From NCBI GenBank assembly GCA_033060915.1, contig CM065381.1, positions 30,471,336 through 30,535,335 on the forward strand: a DNA stretch of 64,000 nt, read 5' to 3'. The stretch comes from Euryodendron excelsum (Eukaryota; Streptophyta; Magnoliopsida; Ericales; Pentaphylacaceae). Position numbers and translations under genes: made by a program. The notes beneath the pieces were generated by a model, which made no database searches, was not told the origin of the DNA, and worked only from the letters and a program-made list of their open reading frames with translations. The stretch's first letter is position 1. The number at the start of each line of letters is the position of its first letter. Below are positions 55,225 through 64,000 of this stretch, in pieces.

Positions 55225-55543
55225 CCATCGGATCAACTTCCCGCCAAAATCGGTTTCAAACTTCCCGAGGCCCGAATTTGTTTTCAGGCTTTTCAAAAGC
55301 CGAATATCAAGCTTTCAACATTCACTCGCAAGAATTGAATGTCCTGAACCAAACCGTATCAAACCGACAACTCGATCCCCAACCAGAATTTAAAGCTTGT
55401 TAAATTCCAAAGCCTTCCAAACCGGTGACTCACAAGAGGTCCCCAAAGCATTCTAAATTCACCGACACATTGTCCCTTTGATCGCCTCGCGACCAAAAAG
55501 GGATTCTTACTTTGTTATTTTTCTGCCTTCGGCAAGCAAAGCC

Positions 55544-55560
55544 AGAAAAAGAGGGGCAGT
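55544..55560 (+). other. Polypurine tract of Tat-type element
   Basis: AGAAAAAGAGGGGCAGT directly precedes the 3' LTR start at 55561. Confidence 0.85.
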
Positions 55561-56522
55561 TATAAGCACCCCTTTTTTGCCTGCTCGGTAATCTCCGGCC
55601 TGATTGGGTTTGGTTTCCAACGTTACAACACATACAGGTTTAAGATACGCCTTACAATCTCCAATCCAACCAACTGGTCGCTTCTCGGGCCCACAAGGAC
55701 CCGCTGAAGCCATAAGCACCATTATTCCAGGTAGCTTTCCGGACCGGGTAGTCTAGGAAACCAATGCCATCCAGGTAGCTTCTCGGGATCGGGCAATCCC
55801 GGGGACCAACACCTCATCAAATTCTAAACAGTTCACTTTTGGTGCCTGCTAGCCCGCTAACGTAGAATGTTCGTCATTTGGTAGTTTTCCGAGACCGGGC
55901 ATTCTCAAAGACCAACACCACCCTTCCAGGTAGCTTTCTAGGACCAAGCGTTCTTAGGAACCAACACCACTCTTATAGGTAGTTCTCTAAGACCGGGTGT
56001 TCTTAGAGACCAACACTGCACAGGTAGTTTTTTGAGACCGGGCGGTCTCGAGAACCAACATTTAGGTCAACACCGGCGCCTGCTAGCCTGACTCGGTGAA
56101 AAATGACCAAACCTGCCCCTTGGGCCTCCAGGCATGTTTTGAGAAAGTTCAAAATCCCTCAAAACGATAAGTCCATCCTACCAAAATGTTGTCAAACCAT
56201 TAGGCATCCCCCGCATGCCATTTGGTCTGAATTCGGTCGCATGCGGGGCCCACTCCAACTAAAATGACCATTTTGCCCCTAACCACCTCAACGTAAAATA
56301 AACCATACTGAACGGTGAAGGACTCTCCCAAAACCATCCCTGAACAACCCTACACATTTAACACAACATGCCAAACTGTTCCTGACCATTTCCAGCCAAT
56401 CCTGATCAAAATGACCATTTTACCCCAAGAAGCCCAAATATGCCCCGACACAACACCGACCTTGGGATTTTGAGCAGAGGGTTTCACCACACGCCCTTGT
56501 CTAGCCCGAGAAGGACCCTACA
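55561..56522 (+). repeat. 3' LTR of Tat-type element, first 962 bp
   Basis: It starts TATAAGCACCCC (one change from TGTAAGCACC) and parallels 34101-35011, including the stem-loop modules (55735-56055). It is cut at ...GGACCCTACA, equivalent to ~35011 of the 5' LTR, by the reverse LTR at 56523. The remainder should lie right of the window. Confidence 0.9.
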
Positions 56523-59500
56523 TGTCGCGCCCAGATTTTTTGCACTCAAGGAATACTCACACAAGCGAGAAAAATACTGTACTCTCTCGTTAGAACTCAC
56601 CCTCCTAGAAGAATGAGTACGACTAGGTTTAAATTGAAAATAGATTTGAATAAAGGGCTATTAGAAAAAGTTTGGAGTCGCCACCTAACTTGATTATGGT
56701 GAGTTAGGTCACCTAAAAACTAAGCATAATCCAAAAACTACACTTAGGGTTTTGGAAAACAATTTTGAAAATATCTCCTCAAGAGAGGGTTTTTAAGAAA
56801 AACAGGTTGTTTAGCAACCTTTGGAAAATATTTAGCCCTTTTTGAAAAATAACTCCTTTTTGGTCTTTGAAATTAGTGATCTTAGGTCGGAGGTTGGTTA
56901 CGTGTAGGGAAGACGCACTAAGCCATCACCCTACAGCGCTCTTTCGGTACCTACATGTCAATCTACCCTAGATTCACCTATGAGAGTCTTCAACTAACTA
57001 TTGATCAATCCTATCCACTTTGTAAAACAATGTTTCAAAAAAAACAGGATGCATGATATGCAAGTGCTTGATAAGAGAGTTGATTTAGAAAAAGATTTGA
57101 AAAGAATTTGATTTGATTTGATTTGAAAAGAAAGAGATGGAAGTTTGAATTTGGAAACAAGATTTTGGAAATTGAAATTGAAGATTGAAAATAGAAATTT
57201 GAAAATAAATTGGAGATTTGAAAAGATTATGGAATTTGAGATTTGAAAAATGTGGAGGAGTTTGAAATTTGAAAGAAGTTGTGGAATTGAAAATTTGAAA
57301 AATGTGGAGACCGCACCCATGAGGGTTGCCTACGTATCCTTTTGGAGGAATCAGGTCAGTCGTAGTTCGGACCGGAGTCCGATTGAAAATAGAAGATTTG
57401 ATTAGGAAAAGAGATTGAATTGGAAATTGGATTGGAAGATTGAGAGATTGAGCTTTGATTGGAACATTTAAAAAGATTGATTTTGAAAGACTTGAGACTT
57501 GGAAGGATTTAAGAAAGATTCGACTTGACTTGAAAGAGTTTTCGAAAAGATTAGATTTAGGAAATGCTCGAATTAGGAAAGGTCCAATTTAGGAAAGTGT
57601 CAAAATAGGATAGTGTTCAATTAGGAAAGTTTTCAAATTAAGAAAGTTTCGAAATTAAGAAAGTTTTGAATTAAGAAAGTTTCAACTTGGGAAAGTTCAA
57701 CTTAGGAAAGTTTTGGATTAAGAAAGTTTCGAATTTAGAGAGTTTTCGAAATAGGAAAGGTTTTCAAATTAGGAAAGTTTCCGAATTAGGAAAGTTTTGA
57801 AATAGGGAAGTTTGAAAATTGGAATGTTTAGAAAACAAGGAAGTTTTGAAAATAAGAAAGTTTTGAGTTTAGAAAGTTTTGAAATTTGGAAGGATTTGGA
57901 ATTTAGAAAGATTTAGGTTTAGAAAGATTTGACTTAAGAAAGTTTTGAATTTGGAAAGATTTGGAATTTAGAAAGATTTGAACTTTAGAAAGTTTTGGGG
58001 TTTTAGAAAATCTTGAGATTAGGAAAGGTTTGAGTTTAAGAAAGGTTTGAAAGCTTAGATTTGAAAAGTTGAGATTTGGAAAGGGGTATGTCGCGCCCAG
58101 TTTTTGGGTGTCCAAGGTCCTTTCGGCTCGGAGACCCTCAAGCACGGAACTCTATCACTAGAACTCGTCTTCCTAGAAGGACAAGTGCGACTAGGTTTGA
58201 AAATTGATTTGACTAAGGGCTTTTTAGAAAAATAGGAGTTGCCACCTAACTTGATAAAGGTGAGTTAGGGCACCTAAAGCTAAGCATTAATTCGAAGATT
58301 AAACTTAGAGTTTTTGAAAAAGGTTTTTTTTTTTAAAACTCCCTTAAGAGAGAGTTTTTAGAAAAATAGGGTATTTGGCAACCTTTGGAAATGTTTAAGC
58401 CCTTTTTGAAATAACTCCATTTTTGTTTTTTGAAAACAGAAATCTAAGGTTCGAGGGTTGGTTACGTGTAGAGAAGATATCCTAAGATCATCACCCTACC
58501 CCGCCCTTTCGGTACCTAAATGTCTAATCACCCTTTGTTCACTCACTAGAATAACCGGTTACCATTATCCACTCAATATCCACTTTAGAATTTTGAAAAC
58601 GGGGTTTAGCCGTCACTTTTTGGATGGATGATGCATGATGCAAGTTTTTGGAATAAGTTTAAAAATAATAAGGGTTTTGAAAGGGTTTGGAATAGGAACT
58701 TTGAATTGATTAGAATTTTTGAAAAAAGGGATTGGAGTTGGAATAAAAGTTATGACCGCACCATTTCAGGTTGCCTATGTATCTCATTTGGCGAGAATCA
58801 GGTCATTCGTAGTTCAGGCAAGAGCCCAATGGAAGATAGGCGCATTAGGGCCTTTGGAAGGTTAAAAGACACTTTGGTTCTTTGAAGGAGTTTAAGACAC
58901 TTTTAGGTCTTTGAAAAAGTTTAAGACACTTTGAGGTCTTTGGAGGAGTTTAAGACACTTTGAGGTCTTTGGAAAAGTTTAAGACACTTTGAGGTCTTTG
59001 GAAATTGAAGACCCTTTGTGGTCTTGGAGATTTTGACTTAAAATTGGATGGTGGAGTGTTTCTTGAAAATGTTTTTGGATCAACTTGAGGGAGTTTTGGA
59101 AAAATGCTTTGGCATGTCTCAAGAGAACTTGAAAGTGTTTTTGAAGTCTTGTTTTGAAAACCTTGGAGGCATGTTTTGATGAATTGATTTTTCAAAGTGG
59201 TTTTTTAAAATGGCTAACTATTTGGAATCCTAATATGGACAACCTTGGAGGTTGTTCTTGATTTATCACTTCTCCTTGGAATCCCTAACCATGAGAGGGC
59301 TAGGGACACCTTAGGTTTGTGACCTTTTGAAAACATTTTTGGAGGTGCCTTAAAGATGGAGTGTAGGAACATTTAGAAAAGTGTATGGATTTGGATTTTT
59401 GAAGTCATGGAGGGAGGAGATTTTGGAAGAATAGGTTAGGAGGATAATTGGAAAGTTTGAATGATCATTTGAAAAAAGAGTTCAAGAGTTGGAACCTTGA

Positions 59501-59544
59501 ATTGTATTAACCAAAATAGAGTTGGTCTAGGGTTGGTCAATTAG

Positions 59545-59810
59545 GGTCAAGTTAACCTATGGTTTGGTAGCTAGGGTCAAGTTAATCTATGGTTTGGTAA
59601 CTAGGGTCAAGTTAACATAGGGTTGGGTAACTAGGGTCAAGTTAACCTAGGGTTAAGTAACTATGGTCAAGTTAACCTAGGGTTTGGTAACTAGGGTCAA
59701 GTTAACCAAGGGTTTCATAACTAGGGTCAAGTTAACCTAGAGTTAAGTAACTAGGGTCAAGTTAACCTAGAGTTTGGTAACTAGGGTCAAGTTAACCTAG
59801 GGTTTGATTG
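59545..59810 (-). repeat. 30-bp minisatellite, nine units
   Basis: AGGGTCAAGTTAACCTAGGG-like units recur every ~29-30 bp. This is the expanded inverse of the array at 37114-37310. Confidence 0.88.
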
Positions 59811-61212
59811 GAGAATGGTTTTTGAAAATTGTTTTAATGCACTTTTGGAAAAAGTTTTGAAAAACAAAATATGTTATGCAAAGGACTTTGGTTGACAACC
59901 CTTTTGAAGATCATTTCCATGAAAATTTTGACTCTATTCAAGAGTATGGTTTATATGGTGGTGATTGGAGACTATTCCAAGGAAGGTTTCCTTATGGCCA
60001 TTATAACCACTATTGACAATAGTGTAAGGGGTCAAAAATCAACATAATGATGGTAATTTTTGGAGAATCATTTTTTATGCAAAGATGGAGAGAATGCATT
60101 TTTGAAATCATCATTGGAGAAGGATTTTGAAAATCATTTTTTCAAAGGAACCATTCCATCAAGAGAGGGTTCATATGGCCAATAAAAGGGATACCACTCA
60201 AGAGAGGGTTCCATGGGGCCATTCCAACCACTAAACTTGAGAGAATAGAAACCATAGAATTCAAAGGGTTTGAACATCATTCTTTGGCAAGCATGAAGAG
60301 AGCAGGGAGCCATTCTAACAACTTAGGGTTTCTATGGCCAATATAAAAGGAGACCACTCAAGAGAGAGTTCCATGGGGCCATTTTAACCACTAAATTTGA
60401 GAGAATGAAAACCTTTGAAAATTAGGGAGTTTGAAAGCAACCTTTGTGCAAGTTGAAATGCAATGATGCAAAAGCATGAATTAGGAGGTTGAGGGGGATT
60501 TTCTAAGGCATGACTCCTAAGGTCTCATCCTAAACTTCAAGGGGCCAACTCTTGGAATAATTTTTTAAAAGGCATGTAGAACTTGGAGATGTCAAAAAAT
60601 TAAGAGCAATGCAAACATTGTGGAATATGACAATAAACATGAAATGAAGCCAAGCACACAAGACATGATCAAAATAATAATATGCAAGGGGTCATGATTC
60701 ACATATAAGGCTTTTAGGCTTCACCATACAAACAAAGGGCTCTTAGGTCATACCATTTTAAAGTAGGCTAGTGAGAGGTCCCCCTACACGGTGGCTCTCA
60801 CTTGCTTTCCTCTAGGCATGATCTAGGAGCCCTCTTGGCTCAAGCATGCAAGAAATGGGGGTTGAAGATGAGGGTTAAAATAGAGAATAGCCTAAGTAGG
60901 CTAGGAGGGAGAAGAGAAGAGTGGGGGAGAGCACAAATGTAAAAAGGATACCACATTTTGTCTTCAACACCCTTGTAGTCTTCAATGGATGTTTTGATTG
61001 GAGCTTGAGTGACTTCAAGAAGGCTTGAGAGGCTTGAGTGGAGTGTATAAGTGTATATGAGGCTTTGTATGTGTAGTGTATAGGCTTAGGAAGGGTAGAA
61101 TCTAGCCTAAGTGTTGGAGGGGAGGGATATATGTAGAGATTCAAGTTTCTGAAGTGATTTCAGCAGAGTTTCGTATCAATTTCGAACCTGGAATATGTAA
61201 GGGGGAGGCCTC

Positions 61213-61220
61213 TATTTATA
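61213..61220 (-). promoter_or_regulatory. TATA box of reverse subfamily I LTR
   Basis: TATAAATA on the minus strand (context GCCTATAAATAGAGGCC), ~30 bp below the first palindrome centre at 61250. Confidence 0.7.
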
Positions 61221-61240
61221 GGCAATCTAGAATAGACCAT

Positions 61241-61412
61241 GTACATGTGCTACATGCACATGGCCAAATTTTGGTTGTGCATATGTCCCACATGCGTAGG
61301 TACTGTTCCATTGCTAGAATAACACGTGGCACCCTATGTACTAATTAAATCTCGACCGTTGATCAAAAGTCGATCGATCTGAACAAAATTTGAGCACATG
61401 TAGCATACGCTC
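61241..61412 (-). promoter_or_regulatory. Promoter palindromes of reverse LTR
   Basis: Centres lie at about 61250, 61288 and 61402, so 38 and 114 bp (3 x 38) apart. They correspond one to one with those at 35836, 35799 and 35684. Confidence 0.68.
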
Positions 61413-64000
61413 CATCACCGAGAAGGTTTGTCCAAACTTTGCCTCGATAATTGGGCCAACCGGGAAGGTTCCGGGGGAATCGATCGCACTGGGGATGTTC
61501 TCCTAGTGCTTCCGATGAACTTTCACGTTTTCCAAAAGTTTGAATTGCGTTTGGAGTTGTGTGATATCGTCTCGGGAAGTGTGCCAAAAAGGACACTTTT
61601 GCTGAGCGTCTGTGATACGCTCCGGGGGGTGTTTGAAAGTGGCTGTCTTCGTTTCGTGTGATCAAGGCCTTCGAGAAACGATTTATTCGATCAGACCATA
61701 CCGATGGAAAGTACTCTGAAATACTTTCAGGAATCCCCAAATTTACGCATTTCTCAAGTCGTTTGACTGTGCGTTTTGATTAGGGAATCGGAAAAAAAGT
61801 CAACCTTGGCAGAGCGTCTGCAAGACGCTTCAAGGGTTGCTGAAAGTTAAGGTTTGCACACCGTACGATGGAGGGCTTCGGGAAGTGATCTACTTGATCA
61901 AACTGTATCGATGGAAAGATCTATGGACGAGCTTTCGAGAATTCCTTGATTTACGCATTTCTCAAGTCGGTTGACGGTGCAATATGACCAGGGAATCGGG
62001 AGAAAAGACAATTTAAGCGGAGTGTCTGTGAGACACTTCAGGGAACTTTTATCGATTCATGTGAGTTTAGTGTCGTAGGGTCTTCCTTGGGTTAAACAAA
62101 GGCATGCGGTGAAATCCTTTGCTCGAAACTCCAAGGCCGGTGCTGTTTCGGGGTATTTTTGGCTCCCAGGGACAAAACGGTCATTTTAACCGGAGTTGGC
62201 TGGAAATGGTCAGGAATGGTTTGGTAGGTTGTGTTAAGTGTGTAGGGCTATTCAGGGATGGTTTTGAGAGAGTCTGTCGTCGTTTAGAGGGGTTTGTGCC
62301 GTGCTGAGTCGTTCAGGGACAAAATGGTCATTTTGACCGGAGTGGGCCGGAATATGACCGAATTTGGGCCAAATGGCGTGCAGGAGACGTCTAATGGTTT
62401 GAAAACATTTTGGAAGGATGGACTTATCATTTTGAGGGATTTTGAACTTTCCCAAAACGTGCCTGGAGGCCCAATGGGCAGGTTTGGTCATTTTTCACCG
62501 AGTCGGGCTAGCAAGCGCCGGTGTTGACCTAGGTGTTGGTTTCCGAGACCGCCTAGTCTTGGAAAACTACCTGTGCGATGTTGGTCTCCAAGAACGCCTG
62601 TTCTTCGAGAGCTACCTGTAGGGGTGGTGTTGGTTCCTGAGAACGCCTAGTCCCAGAAAGCTACCTGGAAGTGTGGTGTTGGTCTTCGAGAACACCTGGT
62701 CCTGGAGAACTACCGAATGACGGACATTCTAAATTGGCGGGCTAGCAGGCGCCAGAAGTGAACCGTCTGAAATTTTTGATGAGGTGTTGCTCCCCGAGAT
62801 CGCCTGTTCCCGGGAAGCTACCTGGATGGCGTTGGTTTCTGGGACCGCCCGGTCCAAAAAACTACCTGGAATAATGGTGCTTAAGGCTCTAGCGGATCCT
62901 TGTGGACCCGAGAAGCGACCAATTGGTTGGATTGGAGATTGAAAGGCTCATATTGAGCTTGCATGTGTTGTGATGTTGGAAACCGAATCCGGTCAGGTCG
63001 GAGATTGCCGAGCGGGCAAAAATGGGGTGCTTACAGGGTAGAATTAGGAAAGAGCGGAGTTAGGAAGGATGTGGAAATTGAGTTTTAAAATTTAGGAAAG
63101 ATTTTTATGTTCAAGTTTTGGAAACTTAAGATTTAGGAAAGGAGAAGTTTAGGAAGGATTTGAATTAGGAAAGATTTAGATTTTGAAATTTTAAGAAAGA
63201 TTTAAAGTTTAGGTTTAGGAAACTTATGGTTTGGGAAGGTAGAAAATTAGGAAGGAGTTGAATTAAGAAAGGTTTAGGTTAGAAAGGGATTGGATTTTTT
63301 TTTTAAACGGGAAGGTTTGATTTTGTTTCAAAAAACGGAGGATAGGATCTAGTTTCCTAAACGGGGAGATTGGATTTGGTTTCCTAAAGGGAAAAATTAG
63401 ATTTGGCAAGGATTTGGAAAGGGAAGTTTCTAGAAACCCTAGATTTGGAAAACTATAATTTTGACATAGAAAATAGGTTTTGAAAATATGTATAGTTTTG
63501 ATGTAGAAAACAAGAGGTTTTGGAAATCTAGGTTTGGGGCAAAGTTTGAAAACCATGTTTTTGGAAAGAACATTAGGGTTTCCTAATGGTTAGCTCTAGG
63601 GCTTGACTTGGACTTTAAGGAAAGTGTTTTTGGAATGTATATTTTTGGAAATGAAGGTTTTTAGAAGAGAATCCTAGGGAAGAGTTTTTGGAAAGTGAAT
63701 TTGAAGAGAGCGTTTTTGGAAAGAGATTTTAAAGAGGAGTTTTTGGGAAAATGTGTTTTTAGAAACAAGTTTTTGGAAGGAAATCCTAGAGAGGAGTTTC
63801 TAGAGGGAAGATTTTGGAAAGAAAGTTTTTGGAAAGATTTTTGGAAAGAGTTTTTCTAGGAAAGAGACCTAGGGAACGTTTTTGGAAAGTGGACTTTGGA
63901 GAGAGGATTTTGGAAAGGAGTTGAAAAAGGGAGTTTAGAAAAATAGATTTTTGGAAGGAGTTTTTGAAAACAATTTTGGAAAGAAGAGTTTTTTGGAAGT

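Larger units (their letters stand above)
58089..63035 (-). repeat. Solo LTR (4947 bp), Tat-type subfamily I, reverse, nested
   Basis: It begins TGTCGCGCCC and ends GGGGTGCTTACA on the plus strand. The 5-bp duplication GGGTA is perfect (58084-58088 and 63036-63040). It contains the inverse of every landmark of the 5' LTR 34101-38787: minisatellites (58865-59030 and 59545-59810), TATA box (61213-61220), promoter palindromes (61241-61412), 208-bp repeats (61604-62040) and stem-loop modules (62530-62880). Confidence 0.94.
34101..64000 (+). mobile_element. Large Tat/Ogre-like Ty3/gypsy element, non-autonomous, with four LTR insertions
   Basis: It has a 5' LTR (34101-38787), a tRNA-Arg-type primer site (38790-38807), a broken gag (42010-43690), an antisense extra ORF (46118-53165), a tandem-repeat block, a polypurine tract (55544-55560) and the start of the 3' LTR at 55561. 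The rest of the 3' LTR lies beyond 64000, because reverse LTRs were inserted at 56523. Solo LTRs at 39442-41051 and 46561-51605 also lie inside. No protease, polymerase or integrase motif was found between gag and the antisense ORF. Without the insertions the internal region is about 10.1 kb. Very long LTRs, the tRNA-Arg primer and extra ORFs are known features of the Tat/Ogre lineage. Confidence 0.9.
56523..64000 (-). repeat. Reverse Tat-type LTR, subfamily II, interrupted, runs off the window
   Basis: On the plus strand it starts TGTCGCGCCC, the inverse of the LTR 3' end. The visible parts are 56523-58088 and 63036-64000 (about 2.5 kb of ~5 kb). It matches the subfamily II LTR at 46561-51605 in reverse, including the low-complexity block. 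The 5-bp duplication would be CTACA (56518-56522), with the other copy off-window. Confidence 0.88.

Noticed and set aside
54964..55403. Open frames across the palindromes near 55.1 kb
   Set aside because: They coincide with the promoter-like palindrome array. No domain is recognised and the frames are short.

Overview
The window looks like a heterochromatic, retrotransposon-dominated segment of a flowering-plant (dicot-like) nuclear genome. It is AT-rich, contains no prokaryotic signals, and is mostly nested LTR retrotransposons of three kinds. These are (i) a decayed Ty1/copia element of Tork/Tnt1 type, (ii) several Ty3/gypsy-like elements or solo LTRs whose LTRs begin TGATT and use an Athila-like tRNA-Asp primer site, and (iii) very long-LTR (about 4.7-5.0 kb) Tat/Ogre-type Ty3/gypsy elements with a tRNA-Arg primer site. 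All assignments come from reading the sequence; no database search was possible.

Layout. 1-348 is the 3' end of a Tat-type LTR lying inside a copia element (349-5635), which is also split by a 1.56-kb solo LTR (798-2353, target duplication TTATG). 6173-9223 (minus) is the only host gene I can reconstruct: two exons, 124 aa, a small membrane-anchored plant protein with a 2.7-kb intron. 9.4-11.0 kb holds a GC-rich unclassified segment and a foldback element. 11017-18475 is a complete, apparently non-autonomous TGATT-family LTR element. 19.3-23.0 kb is a diverged direct duplication, one copy hit by a Mutator-like element with ~190-bp terminal repeats. 23928-24585 (minus) is a broken F-box/kelch gene. 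26520-28374 is a solo copia LTR containing a second, reversed solo LTR. 28.4-31.4 kb is very AT-rich. 31382-34100 is a truncated reverse TGATT-family element.

From 34101 to beyond the right edge lies one large Tat/Ogre-like element. In order it has: a 4.69-kb 5' LTR, a primer site, a leader split by a solo LTR (39442-41051), a broken gag, no recognisable pol, an antisense ORF with a plant-mobile-domain-like protein (split by a 5.05-kb solo LTR, 46561-51605), a ~99-bp tandem repeat, an apparent antisense promoter, a polypurine tract and the start of the 3' LTR. That 3' LTR is interrupted at 56523 by a reverse LTR, itself interrupted by another reverse solo LTR (58089-63035). Target duplications support the nesting order.

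The most unusual signal is architectural. Short palindromes sit in arrays just upstream of TATA boxes in these LTRs. In the Tat-type LTRs the palindrome centres are 37-38 bp apart in both LTR subfamilies, although the palindrome sequences of the two subfamilies differ (an ATGTnnnACAT core versus TGGCGCCACT). The same 38-bp array stands in front of a TATA box pointing into the antisense gene. In the TGATT-family LTRs a different palindrome (core GTACGTAC) repeats every 18-21 bp and grew from 7 to 10 copies between the two LTRs of one element.
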